This document shows positions 6,533 through 13,650 of a DNA stretch of 21,800 bases, piece by piece. Made by a program: the position numbers and the translations under genes. Where the stretch lies: IMG/VR virus record IMGVR_UViG_3300017734_000102, positions 1-21,800 of that record, one strand, 5' to 3'. Source of the DNA: a virus. Each line of letters begins with the position of its first letter. The stretch's first letter is position 1. The notes beneath the pieces were generated by a model. The model worked only from the letters and a program-made list of their open reading frames with translations, ran no database searches and was not told the DNA's origin.

Positions 6533-6754
6533 ATGCCAAGATTAAATAAAGAACAAAGAGAAGAGTTAGAAAACGAATTACAAAACCTTATTAACAACAA
6601 GCAGTTTGAAAGATTTGAGCAGATATGTATCAGTGAAAAAATTCAAACGCTTATGGACATAATGGAAAACATTAAAGAGTTAGACAACCCTCATTTCATA
6701 AAAATACAAAGAAAATGCGAGAAGAAATTAGACCAATTAATAGATTATTTGTAA
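6533..6754 (+). CDS. Small helical/coiled-coil protein of unknown function
   Basis: The 73-residue protein is almost entirely charged helix: an N-terminal Glu/Gln-rich helix (MPRLNKEQREELENELQNL) and a second helix after about residue 25, with a break near the Asn-Pro at 52-53. There are two Cys (32, 62) without a metal-site pattern. It starts 2 nt after the thioredoxin-fusion gene and is the last gene of the left operon; the following 207 nt have no gene. No family is recognised. Confidence 0.7.
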   Translation: MPRLNKEQREELENELQNLINNKQFERFEQICISEKIQTLMDIMENIKELDNPHFIKIQRKCEKKLDQLIDYL

Positions 6755-6792
6755 GGTATTGGGTCACAGACAATGTCTTAACGTGTTTCGAT

Positions 6793-6808
6793 TATAGTGT
6801 AAACTATA
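6793..6808. promoter_or_regulatory. Inverted repeat, candidate operator
   Basis: TATAGT and ACTATA form perfect 6-bp arms around a GTAA centre. It lies 153 bp upstream of an XRE-type regulator gene, the usual place for autoregulatory operators. AT-rich DNA yields such repeats by chance, so confidence is modest. Confidence 0.35.
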
Positions 6809-6858
6809 GTGAAAATAAGAATTTCTATTATGATTTTATAGATTAACTTATTTATACC

Positions 6859-6872
6859 TAAGATATATCTTA
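6859..6872. promoter_or_regulatory. Perfect 14-bp palindrome, candidate operator
   Basis: TAAGATATATCTTA is identical to its reverse complement. It lies between two copies of TATACCT, 89 bp before the XRE regulator start. Candidate binding site of that regulator; alternatively a weak AT hairpin. Confidence 0.4.
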
Positions 6873-6961
6873 TATATACCTTATAATTTTCTTAATTTTT
6901 TTATATAAATATCAATTATTATATATTTTTATTGTTATATTGTAAGTGTTAAATAATAAAT

Positions 6962-7504
6962 ATGAATAAAATGCCAAATAAAAACATTTCTAATTTAAGT
7001 AAACCATACACCATAGATGAAATTAGAAATGAAAATATCTACTACAATTCACCCAGAGAAGTGGGTCTTAAAAAAGCTTTAAAATTATACTCTAAAGAGC
7101 TTGAAAATATTAATTTAAATGATAAGAACGAATTAGAATTAGGTGATTACAATCACAAGGTAATAGTGCCAAATATTAAGTCTTATTCAAAAAGGTTTAA
7201 AAAGTTTAGAAATAGCATAGGATTGACACAAAAAGAAATGGCTGTTATTGTTAATACTACACAGCAGAGTATATATCAAATTGAAAATGGTAATGCTATA
7301 CCATCTGTAGTTTGGATTATTAATATGATCATCTACTTTGATCTGAATGCTCACTGGTTCTTAACAGGTGAGGCTTCTATGTATACCTCTAGAGATTTCT
7401 TAGAAGAAAGATTTAATGAGATAAGTAAAGAAAAAAATAATCTTCAAAAAGAAATTAATAGAAAAAATAAAATGATAGACCATTTGATGCAATGTAATAA
7501 TTAA
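6962..7504 (+). CDS. XRE-family HTH transcriptional regulator
   Basis: The 180-residue protein carries a helix-turn-helix of the Cro/CI (HTH_3) type at about 78-137: RFKKFRNSIGLTQKEMA, then TTQQSIYQIENGNAIPS as the recognition helix and following turn, ending with the typical LNAHWFLTGE. The N-terminal 70 residues are polar and unfamiliar; the C-terminus (about 145-175) is a coiled coil likely used for dimerisation. It lacks a peptidase domain, so it is not a LexA/CI self-cleaving repressor. It may set the timing of late genes or repress its own promoter. No integrase or other lysogeny gene is visible. The leader is AT-rich without a Shine-Dalgarno. The DNA-binding assignment is firm, the regulatory target unknown. 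Confidence 0.88.
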   Translation: MNKMPNKNISNLSKPYTIDEIRNENIYYNSPREVGLKKALKLYSKELENINLNDKNELELGDYNHKVIVPNIKSYSKRFKKFRNSIGLTQKEMAVIVNTTQQSIYQIENGNAIPSVVWIINMIIYFDLNAHWFLTGEASMYTSRDFLEERFNEISKEKNNLQKEINRKNKMIDHLMQCNN

Positions 7505-7509
7505 GTAAT

Positions 7510-7941
7510 ATGAAGTATTTTAAAGTCAAACCAGATATAACAAAACACACACTTAATAAATTAAATTTTATACAAGCAGGAAAATTTAAATCAAAAATGG
7601 TGTATGAGAAAAGAGTTGAACTACCGTTCAATATAAATCCATTTGAGAATTTAATTAATTGTGATACCAATGACTGTATAGTGCTTACGGCTCATGCATC
7701 AAAACCCTTGAAAAAACACTATAAGACTTCACATAATTTATATTTTGTTTCTGCGCATTCAGATTACCCAGGGATAACAGATATAATTTTGACAAATACC
7801 AAATCCTTAAAAAAAGTCATATCAGCCGTGAAAACAGCACGTGAAAATCATGATGAATTTGGTAAGTTTATTATGGATAATCAAAAGAAAAAACCTGAAC
7901 TACAAATTATTAAAAATGTGAAAAATATTTTTAAATTATAA
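7510..7941 (+). CDS. Unknown protein cotranscribed with the XRE regulator
   Basis: The 143-residue basic protein starts 5 nt after the regulator stop. It has a Lys-rich N-terminus, a beta-like middle with NCDTNDCIVLTAHAS at about 50-64 and NLYFVSAHSDYPGITDIILT at 76-95, and a C-terminal Lys-rich helix. I recognise no family. Pairing with a regulator suggests a co-regulator or an early host-takeover protein, as inference only. Its stop codon overlaps the stop of the convergent minus-strand gene in a shared TTATAA palindrome (7936-7941), with no terminator hairpin between the two operons. Confidence 0.65.
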   Translation: MKYFKVKPDITKHTLNKLNFIQAGKFKSKMVYEKRVELPFNINPFENLINCDTNDCIVLTAHASKPLKKHYKTSHNLYFVSAHSDYPGITDIILTNTKSLKKVISAVKTARENHDEFGKFIMDNQKKKPELQIIKNVKNIFKL

Positions 7942-8127
7942 TTCTTCTTCATACTTTTTATAGGCCATTAAATCAACTCTAGAGAGTTTTATATTTTCCT
8001 CACCGTTCCACCATTTATGCTTTACGTCTGTCCATTTATTTTTAAGCATAAGGGTTTCATTGTCTCTGCATATTTTAATGGTAGCACATTCGTGTGATTT
8101 TAAATACTTGTAAAAAGTCTTTTTCAC
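7936..8127 (-). CDS. Small basic protein downstream of the DUF1064 nuclease (GTG start)
   Basis: The preferred start is a GTG whose last two bases overlap the TGA stop of the upstream nuclease gene (GTGA), giving 63 residues. An ATG at 8190 would add 21 residues but overlap the nuclease by 67 nt, so it is less likely; GTG starts directly at a stop are used elsewhere in this phage. The protein has a basic N-terminus, a KHKWWNGEENIKLSR stretch near 36-50 and a Glu-rich end. Trp pairs with basic residues hint at nucleic-acid contact. No family recognised. Confidence 0.6.
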   Translation of the reverse strand: MKKTFYKYLKSHECATIKICRDNETLMLKNKWTDVKHKWWNGEENIKLSRVDLMAYKKYEEEL

Positions 8128-8501
8128 TTTACTAATGTTAATATAGCGTCTGGGTAATTGTACTTCATCATGGCATTTGTCACTCTCCATTTTAATGTAA
8201 AAGCATATTGTTTAGCTGTTATGGCTGATTTAACTTCTATGTATTCATCTTCACCATCGTGGTGTTTCACAAGAAAATCTATCTTGTAATTAAACAGCCA
8301 CTCACCAGTAGGTGCGTATATTTTTAAATTAGGATGTGGTTCCCAATCCTTTATCTCTCCAGCACGCTTTTTGTCTTCTAAATACATTGCGTACTCCGCC
8401 TCTTTTTTTGAATCGTACTTATGCCCGTTCCACTCCGTTCTTTTTGCGTTGTACTTATTTTTCTTTTTTGCGTTATAAAACCAATTTACTCTGTATGCCA
8501 T
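8124..8501 (-). CDS. DUF1064 family, PD-(D/E)XK nuclease-like protein
   Basis: The 125-residue protein matches the DUF1064 pattern, a PD-(D/E)XK-fold group often placed near phage packaging or recombination genes. Visible elements are KYNAKRTEWNGHKYDSKKEAEYA (16-38, with Glu34 in the conserved first helix), the Asp75 of NYKIDFLV and the Glu89-x-Lys91 of YIEVKS, together giving a plausible E/D/ExK catalytic set. Likely roles are Holliday-junction or branch resolution before packaging, or end processing. It lies 5 nt downstream of the terminase on the same strand, so the two are cotranscribed, which fits a function in clearing DNA for packaging. The enzyme activity is inferred from the fold. 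Confidence 0.8.
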   Translation of the reverse strand: MAYRVNWFYNAKKKNKYNAKRTEWNGHKYDSKKEAEYAMYLEDKKRAGEIKDWEPHPNLKIYAPTGEWLFNYKIDFLVKHHDGEDEYIEVKSAITAKQYAFTLKWRVTNAMMKYNYPDAILTLVK

Positions 8502-8506
8502 AATTT

Positions 8507-10465
8507 TTAAATTTCTACGAAGGATGACCTTCTGTTAATATACCTATGATGACTTTCCACGTCCACTTCCACACATGGGTCCATGTAACTCGTAGCGAGC
8601 CACAAAGCACCCATAGTTGTTATGAGCATGTCATCGTTCTGCCCATCAACCGCACCCATGCTGCCGTCTGCTTTTAATTCATAGTAATCAGCTTCGTAGT
8701 ACACTCTCTCATCGTATTCTTCGTAGCCCCTCTCACGGAGCAACTTATTGAAGTTGTCTATCATCATTGTCTTAGATGCCTTGTTTGTGTGAAATCCATA
8801 TCTTTTTGGTTGACCTTCCCTGATCTGATCAATGGAGGTTCTGGTAAATAAATTATCGTAGTGTTCGGATATTTCATCTAGAATTGTTAGGTAATGATTG
8901 CCCTCAGCTCCCATGCCTTTTGTTTGAAGTGAGTTTACCTCTACCGCAAGGAGTGCATTGTTATAGGCTTTTGCTATCTGAACAGCTTTCCATGCAAACA
9001 GATCTTGATCCAAATGACCTCTCCATGAGCATGCCCTTACTGGTATTCCTCCGTTCATCATATCGTACCTATCAATTACAGTGATAGCCGAGTAATCTGC
9101 CTTTTCTGTTCTTCCTCCAATATCTACAAATGCACAGTATCTGTTCTTCATATTTTCTGTTGGAGGATCTTCTGGAAACCTCCATATCTTCAGATTACCT
9201 TTTTTTGTTTCAAGTATCGAGAGGTCTTCTAAACACTCTTTACCTCCCACTTGAGGAAAGACATCACCCACAAGCTGTGGTTCTCTTAAAAGCTCTCTAA
9301 GGTTTATTATATAAGCAGGAGAGAAAGCTTTTCTTCCAGTAGACTGGAACGCTTCTCTGTCGTTACTAGGAAACTCACTCTGCATACGCCATAGGTCTTC
9401 CCCAAACTCGCTGTACTTCTCTCTGTACCAGTGTATTCCCTCAAGAGATGCTCCTTTCTTCCATAGTGTTTTTTCATAGGAGTTGAGAGATTCGTAAAAC
9501 TTAATTTTTTTGTTCTTGCTTTTAAAGGGCTTTTGGTAAAGTTCTATCTCAAACCATGAAACAAAAACGGCTTTCATGTTATTTTCGCCTCTCTTTGCTT
9601 TTAACCATGTAGAATGAAAGTAATTACCTACGCCTTTAGCTGTAGATTCCATAATAAATAAAGAGTAGGGTATAGAAGGAATGGTACCAAGTATCGACTG
9701 GACCATATCGTCTGGAGATTTACCTTGTGTTGTTTTCCATAGACCTACTTCTGTGAGGTGTGCCATAGCAATATCAGATGATCTAATCGTGTCTGGTTTC
9801 TGAGCAGAGCCTATTCTTATCACGCAACCCCTTTCTGGTATCCATTTGTTTTTTTGTGAGTTTTCGTAATTAGCGAGGCTGTACTTAGCGATTTCTTTTG
9901 GTATGTTCTCTATAAGTCTTGTGTACATGCTCCTTACGTTAATGGCTTGAGCTTCTACATCACCAGCTATCACACTGTTCCAATTCTTCTTATGCATAAG
10001 CTGTAGCCATGCCATGTATATCTGAATCAGAGTAGATCCTCCCCATTGCCTTGCTTTGGTAAGGATTACCCGTATGGGTTTTTCATTAACCCTTTGCGAT
10101 TCAAGGGCTACTAAAAGTTTTGACTGTGCTTTTCTTAAAACAAAGGGTATGATTTTTTCCGACTCCTTATCTTTTATTTTTACGCACATCACACAGAAAA
10201 ATTCAAAATCATGTATGATTCTATACACAACAAACTGATGCAGAACCTTGTCTGTAACTAAATTGTTATCATCACAGTAGTCTTCAAAAGACTTATACCC
10301 ATCGTAAATGTTCATAGACTTTGGTATGTAAAAAGGCTTACCTTTCTTGTTGTATAATCTGAATTTTTTTCTTGGAATTGAACTTCCTGCGCCTGTGTAG
10401 GGGTTGTATTCTTGATTCAATTTTTTGAGTCTTTTGTCATTTTCCTCTAAAATCTTATGAATCAT
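8507..10465 (-). CDS. Terminase large subunit
   Basis: This 652-residue protein is the ATP-driven DNA packaging motor with its cutting nuclease. The ATPase part shows the Walker A-like KARQWGGST at 137-145, and a Walker B region ending in the catalytic Glu239 (MAHLTEVGLW), followed by the coupling-motif-like MESTAKG at 272-278. The C-terminal RNase H-like nuclease has Asp448 (AFVDIGG), Glu509 (LLAVEVNS) and Asp611/Asp612 (GQNDDM) as the likely metal-binding acids. Length is typical. It is on the strand opposite to portal and capsid genes, which is unusual since packaging genes are normally collinear with them. No small terminase is recognised; the divergently transcribed 107-residue gene or another nearby small gene may serve. 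Confidence 0.93.
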   Translation of the reverse strand: MIHKILEENDKRLKKLNQEYNPYTGAGSSIPRKKFRLYNKKGKPFYIPKSMNIYDGYKSFEDYCDDNNLVTDKVLHQFVVYRIIHDFEFFCVMCVKIKDKESEKIIPFVLRKAQSKLLVALESQRVNEKPIRVILTKARQWGGSTLIQIYMAWLQLMHKKNWNSVIAGDVEAQAINVRSMYTRLIENIPKEIAKYSLANYENSQKNKWIPERGCVIRIGSAQKPDTIRSSDIAMAHLTEVGLWKTTQGKSPDDMVQSILGTIPSIPYSLFIMESTAKGVGNYFHSTWLKAKRGENNMKAVFVSWFEIELYQKPFKSKNKKIKFYESLNSYEKTLWKKGASLEGIHWYREKYSEFGEDLWRMQSEFPSNDREAFQSTGRKAFSPAYIINLRELLREPQLVGDVFPQVGGKECLEDLSILETKKGNLKIWRFPEDPPTENMKNRYCAFVDIGGRTEKADYSAITVIDRYDMMNGGIPVRACSWRGHLDQDLFAWKAVQIAKAYNNALLAVEVNSLQTKGMGAEGNHYLTILDEISEHYDNLFTRTSIDQIREGQPKRYGFHTNKASKTMMIDNFNKLLRERGYEEYDERVYYEADYYELKADGSMGAVDGQNDDMLITTMGALWLATSYMDPCVEVDVESHHRYINRRSSFVEI

Positions 10466-10516
10466 ATGTATAATTTGTTATATTTCTGTGCATAAATATA
10501 ATCAATTATATAATTT
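10466..10516. promoter_or_regulatory. Divergent intergenic region with inverted repeat
   Basis: Only 51 nt separate the divergent starts of the terminase (-) and the 107-residue gene (+). The region is almost pure A/T. It includes an 8-bp perfect inverted repeat, GCATAAAT at 10490-10497 and ATTTATGC at 10513-10520, whose right arm covers the + start codon. Both promoters must sit here or inside the flanking genes, and a protein bound to the repeat could affect both. No clear -7/-33 boxes were placed. Confidence 0.5.
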
Positions 10517-10840
10517 ATGCCAACAAAGACACACCTTCAAGAATATAAAGATCTTGTAGAAAAGTGTATCGACACATTAGATTACATAAAACAAACCTAT
10601 CACTACGACAGAAAAACCATTCACCTTGCTAAATGCAAAATACGCTCAGGAATGTCATTACTAAACCATAAAACAACAGAAAAAGACAAACAATTATCCC
10701 AAAAAGCATTGTACAAACTCATGGATGCCGTACAAGATTTAATCAGTGGAAAGGTGACACGCCTCTACCTAGAAAGGTCTGAAGACGATACAGGAATCTA
10801 CGATATAATAAATGGTAGGGATTACCCATTTGATGAATAG
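10517..10840 (+). CDS. Small helical protein, unknown; possible small terminase candidate
   Basis: The 107-residue protein is mostly helical with repeated basic and acidic residues (LQEYKDLVEKCIDTLDYIK at 7-25; DKQLSQKALYKLMDAVQDL at about 57-75) and an acidic C-terminal tail ending DYPFDE. It is divergent from the large terminase across 51 nt and is followed by a 143-nt gap. Size and helical nature would allow a small-terminase-like or head-assembly role, but no HTH motif is evident, so this is speculation from position. The family is not recognised. Confidence 0.7.
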   Translation: MPTKTHLQEYKDLVEKCIDTLDYIKQTYHYDRKTIHLAKCKIRSGMSLLNHKTTEKDKQLSQKALYKLMDAVQDLISGKVTRLYLERSEDDTGIYDIINGRDYPFDE

Positions 10841-10909
10841 GTTATAAAAAAATATTATATTATCCATAGAATATGCATAATTATTATTAATTTTATGGTA
10901 TTAAAAGTA

Positions 10910-10937
10910 TTTGCGTACTCTACGCAATATAGTTTAG
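10910..10937 (+). promoter_or_regulatory. Candidate late promoter with embedded palindrome, upstream of scaffold/capsid operon
   Basis: TTTG at 10910-10913 and TAGTTTAG at 10930-10937 resemble the Bacteroidetes -33 (TTTG) and -7 (TAnnTTTG) elements, with a 16-nt spacer, slightly short, and one mismatch in the -7 box. Between and overlapping them is the perfect palindrome TTGCGTA-CTC-TACGCAA (10911-10927), a good candidate operator. A transcript from here would start just before the hairpin at 10948. Confidence 0.4.
10911..10927. repeat. Perfect 7-bp inverted repeat (operator-like or small hairpin)
   Basis: TTGCGTA and TACGCAA flank a CTC centre. It is the most GC-containing palindrome in this otherwise AT-rich 143-nt gap (10841-10983), so it is less likely to be chance than the AT palindromes elsewhere. 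It could bind a dimeric regulator, such as the XRE protein of this phage, or form a short RNA hairpin. Confidence 0.5.
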
Positions 10938-10947
10938 TTAGTTAATG

Positions 10948-10979
10948 AGCCTTGTGGTCTAATCTACGAGGCTTTTTTT
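10948..10979 (+). terminator. Terminator-like hairpin just before the scaffold gene
   Basis: AGCCTTGT and ACGAGGCT form a stem with one G-U pair and a loop of about 9 nt, followed by seven T. The scaffold ATG is at 10984, 4 nt after the T-tract. The hairpin may end the 10517-10840 transcript, but any promoter for the scaffold (for example at 10910) must transcribe through it. Confidence 0.75.
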
Positions 10980-10983
10980 ATAT

Positions 10984-12129
10984 ATGAGTAAAGTAAATAA
11001 TACAAATACAGATTCTAAGGAAACGCCTAGAACTGTACCTACTGGCAAGGGTAACACATACGATCAGTTACTAGATGTTGCTAGGGGACAAGAAGCTGAG
11101 TCTACGACAGAAGAAAACGTAGAAAACACTCAACCAGAAGTTGAGGAAAATGCAGTAGAAACAGAAGTTGTAGAAACAGAAGAGGTTGCTAAAGAAGAAG
11201 AAAGTGTTTCTGAAGATACTGATAACAAAGAAGAGGCTACTGAGGAAGTAGACGTTGAATCACGGGTCCAAGAACTACAAAAGAAAGAAGAACTCTCAGA
11301 CGATGAGGTAAAATTTCTTGAAGACAACGGATACGAGGTAACAGTAGAAGGTAAAGAAGAAGAAACAGTACAGGATAACAAAGAAGAGGAAAAGGTAGAG
11401 GAAATAGGTATTCCACAGTACGCTGAGACACTTCTTAATTTATATCCTAACGAAAAGATTGATTCAAAAGATGAGGCTGAGGGTTTACTCATGAAACATC
11501 TTGAGAATGAGCAGAACGTAACCAATCAGCTTGGTGAGATTATAAAAGGTAATCCAGAGCTTTCAGATGTCCTAAAAGACATGATGAACAACAAGACTGA
11601 TTTTATGACTGCCATAACAACACACTTAGATATTGAAGGTTCTAAGCCCGTGCCTGGTGATGATAATTACGAGCAGTGGGTAGAGCAGAAAATACTAAGA
11701 AAGCAACAACAGGAGCAAGAAAAAAACAGACTTCAAGTTTTAGAACAAAACAAAAAGTCATCTGCTGAGGTTGCAAACAGTTATGTAAAAGGAAAAGGGT
11801 TTGACAACAACACAAGGTCTGAGTTTTTTAATAAAATAGATACCGTAGTGCAAAGTCTAAACCAAGGTAAAGTAGACGACCAGATGCTAGACATCTTTTT
11901 TAAGGGCATGAACTATGAGAAAGACATAGCCGTAGCCGAGAAAAAAGGAGAGATTATGGGAGCTAATAAAAAAATCTTTACCATTAAAAGAAAAGAAGCA
12001 AATGTAATGCCTAGAGTTACAAGTAATTCTGCTATAAAAGGGAAGCCACAACAGCAGTATACTAACGATTCAGCTAAAAAGCTAGATGCTTTTTTAGGCA
12101 AAAGCAAACCGAGAACACCCAGAAAGTAA
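10984..12129 (+). CDS. Capsid scaffolding protein
   Basis: The 381-residue protein lies directly upstream of the major capsid gene and has scaffold character: a short polar N-terminus; a very acidic, low-complexity Glu/Val/Thr-rich region (about 36-160); a helical middle; a coiled coil near 233-260 (KILRKQQQEQEKNRLQVLEQ); and a basic, Pro-containing C-terminus (KSKPRTPRK) that could bind the capsid shell's inner acidic face. Scaffolds co-assemble with the capsid protein and leave or are degraded before packaging. No protease domain is recognised. The start follows a hairpin by 4 nt and has no Shine-Dalgarno. The acidic region may include a degenerate 15-residue spacing of EE-pairs. The call rests on position and composition, not on sequence identity. 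Confidence 0.8.
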   Translation: MSKVNNTNTDSKETPRTVPTGKGNTYDQLLDVARGQEAESTTEENVENTQPEVEENAVETEVVETEEVAKEEESVSEDTDNKEEATEEVDVESRVQELQKKEELSDDEVKFLEDNGYEVTVEGKEEETVQDNKEEEKVEEIGIPQYAETLLNLYPNEKIDSKDEAEGLLMKHLENEQNVTNQLGEIIKGNPELSDVLKDMMNNKTDFMTAITTHLDIEGSKPVPGDDNYEQWVEQKILRKQQQEQEKNRLQVLEQNKKSSAEVANSYVKGKGFDNNTRSEFFNKIDTVVQSLNQGKVDDQMLDIFFKGMNYEKDIAVAEKKGEIMGANKKIFTIKRKEANVMPRVTSNSAIKGKPQQQYTNDSAKKLDAFLGKSKPRTPRK

Positions 12130-12188
12130 ATAGACGGTTGATGGTGTGTGAGGATGAAGAAAGTTTTTAATTAAACTGTTTATTTATT
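12130..12188 (+). other. Leader of the major capsid gene
   Basis: The 59 nt between scaffold stop and capsid start hold a G-rich first half and an AT-rich second half with a short inverted repeat (AGTTT and AAACT around 12162-12177) ending 11 nt before the start. There is no U-tract terminator, so the capsid gene is probably cotranscribed with the scaffold. The capsid ATG has no Shine-Dalgarno but an A/T leader, as in Bacteroidetes highly expressed genes. Confidence 0.4.
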
Positions 12189-13577
12189 ATGAATATAAAT
12201 TTGAAAAACATCGCAAAGTGGTCACTCAGTTTAGTGGCTCTTGCGTATATGGTTATGCCAGAAGTAGCTTCGGTTATTGATGGTTTGTTTGGGTTTGGAG
12301 CAGAAGGAGTCGCAGTTGGTATGGCTTTAGTGCAAGGTACTAATACTAATGATGGTACTGAGGCTGCTGATAGTGGAACTGGTGCTGGCACTGGTAATCT
12401 TCTCTACAAACGTGATGTTTCTCAGATAGTAACAGAGATAAAGCCTGACGACTTTCCTCTAGATACTATTTTAAGAAATATAAGAGGTGCTGAATCTGCA
12501 TACAACAGAAAAGTTGAGTATGAAGAGGTAACCTTTAGAAGTGCAAGTGCAACTGCTACATCTTCTGATTCTGTTTCAGGATTAACGCAAGACGTAACAT
12601 TTGGTAACAACAAAACTTTCTGGGCAGTAGATGATATTGCTTATGTTCCTGCTGTTACAGGCGGAGGAGCTACAGGAGGAAGTAGGTGTATCGTAACTGC
12701 TGTTAATACAACAACTGGTGAGGTTTCTTTCCAGGCTATTAACACGGTAGGTAATACTATGACATCTTTGGGTTCAACCCCAGTTGCTTATAGGTTAGGT
12801 AATGCTAAGACTGAGCTAGACGCTCAAACTACAAGCGTTTACTCTTTACCTGCACAGGATTTCAATTATGCACAAACTTTTATGGCGCAAATTGAAAGAT
12901 CTGTGATTGAGTCTAAGTACAATTCAATCAGTGGTTATTCTTTCCAAGACAAAGTAAGACAGGTCATTTATGACATGAGGTCTTCTATGGAAAGATCATT
13001 AATCGCTGGTGTAAAAGCTAAGACTACAGTTGGTTCTGACATACATTACACTGCTGACGGATTGATTAATAAAATCTCTAAATCGTTCAGTTTTGGTACT
13101 GGTGACGTAACTGGTGGATATACTTCAAGTAATGTTACTGTATCTAATGTAATTGATATGTTAGAAAATGCATTTGCTGGAAACGCTGGATCGGATTCTA
13201 GACTATTATTAGGTGGTAAAGAATTTATTTCTGGTCTATCAAAAGTTGATAAGTACGACAGAAATCTACAGTCTGAAGGTAATACTATTTTACATGGTGT
13301 TCAGGTTAGAAGGTTGATTTCTGATTTTGGTGTATTAGACGTTAAACACTCTAAAGCTATGGATGAGCTAGGCTTAGCTAAAAAAGCTCTTATCCTTGAT
13401 TTAGATCATATCTACAAGCATGAGCTTGAGCCAATGTCTGTTGAAGAGTTAGATCTCAACAAGGCTGGATCAAGAAGAACTCAGGATGCTATGAGAATGG
13501 TAGAGACTTCGTGTTCTTCTATCAGATACTCTGGTTCTAATGGGGTTCATGTTGTGGTTAGTCCATCTGCATCATAA
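12189..13577 (+). CDS. Major capsid protein, HK97-fold type
   Basis: The 462-residue protein lies after the scaffold and before connector genes. Residues from about 68 resemble a HK97-fold capsid protein of the SU10/DUF5309-like kind: an N-arm (NLLYKRDVSQIVTEIKPDDF), an extended loop, the P-domain-like helix VRQVIYDMRSSMERSLIAG (about 257-275) and an A-domain with GVQVRRLISDFGVLDV, finishing with a beta-rich C-terminus. The N-terminus is odd: residues 8-50 are hydrophobic and signal-peptide-like, with Met45 a possible later start or a processing point near it. The gene has its own tandem hairpin/terminator downstream, suiting high expression. The fold call is from pattern; the capsid role is firm from context. 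Confidence 0.85.
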   Translation: MNINLKNIAKWSLSLVALAYMVMPEVASVIDGLFGFGAEGVAVGMALVQGTNTNDGTEAADSGTGAGTGNLLYKRDVSQIVTEIKPDDFPLDTILRNIRGAESAYNRKVEYEEVTFRSASATATSSDSVSGLTQDVTFGNNKTFWAVDDIAYVPAVTGGGATGGSRCIVTAVNTTTGEVSFQAINTVGNTMTSLGSTPVAYRLGNAKTELDAQTTSVYSLPAQDFNYAQTFMAQIERSVIESKYNSISGYSFQDKVRQVIYDMRSSMERSLIAGVKAKTTVGSDIHYTADGLINKISKSFSFGTGDVTGGYTSSNVTVSNVIDMLENAFAGNAGSDSRLLLGGKEFISGLSKVDKYDRNLQSEGNTILHGVQVRRLISDFGVLDVKHSKAMDELGLAKKALILDLDHIYKHELEPMSVEELDLNKAGSRRTQDAMRMVETSCSSIRYSGSNGVHVVVSPSAS

Positions 13578-13597
13578 TAAACAATATTTATTGTTTA
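13578..13597. repeat. AT-rich 9-bp inverted repeat after the capsid gene
   Basis: TAAACAATA and TATTGTTTA are perfect arms around TT, starting at the end of the capsid stop codon. It forms a strong AT hairpin that may protect the 3' end of the capsid mRNA, next to a GC-rich terminator at 13610. Confidence 0.6.
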
Positions 13598-13609
13598 GCA
13601 ACATAAATT

Positions 13610-13636
13610 GGGGGAGGTTTTTCCTCTCCCTTTTTT
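13610..13636 (+). terminator. Rho-independent terminator after major capsid gene
   Basis: GGGGGAGG (13610-13617) pairs with CCTCTCCC (13623-13630) with one G-U pair around a five-T loop, followed by six T. It is the most stable hairpin seen in the window. The next gene starts at 13651, 14 nt after the T-tract, again too close for a full promoter in between, so partial read-through is expected. Confidence 0.88.
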
Positions 13637-13650
13637 AAAAATTAAATTTT

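Larger units (their letters stand above)
6755..6961. other. AT-rich intergenic control region between the left operon and the XRE regulator
   Basis: The 207 nt hold no convincing ORF. They contain two AT palindromes (6793-6808 and 6859-6872), a direct repeat TATACCT at 6853-6859 and 6875-6881 (22 bp apart, about two helical turns) and a T-rich stretch near 6893-6901. No GC-stemmed terminator is visible. A promoter for the regulator gene should lie here, but no Bacteroidetes-type -7 element (TAnnTTTG) could be placed with confidence. Confidence 0.6.

Noticed and set aside
2502-6754. Endolysin gene in the left operon
   Set aside because: None of the proteins shows a recognisable amidase, lysozyme, transglycosylase or peptidase motif, so no lysin is called despite the holin.
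6768-6778. AGAC-AAT-GTCT mini hairpin as terminator of the left operon
   Set aside because: The stem is only four base pairs and no T-tract follows it.
8128-8190. ATG at 8190 as start of the small minus-strand gene
   Set aside because: It overlaps the DUF1064 gene by 67 nt, whereas a GTG at 8127 gives the 4-nt stop/start overlap typical of this genome.
11130-11525. 131-codon Ser-rich frame antisense to the scaffold acidic region
   Set aside because: GAA/GAG codons of the Glu-rich region read as Ser/Phe on the other strand; it is a compositional shadow.
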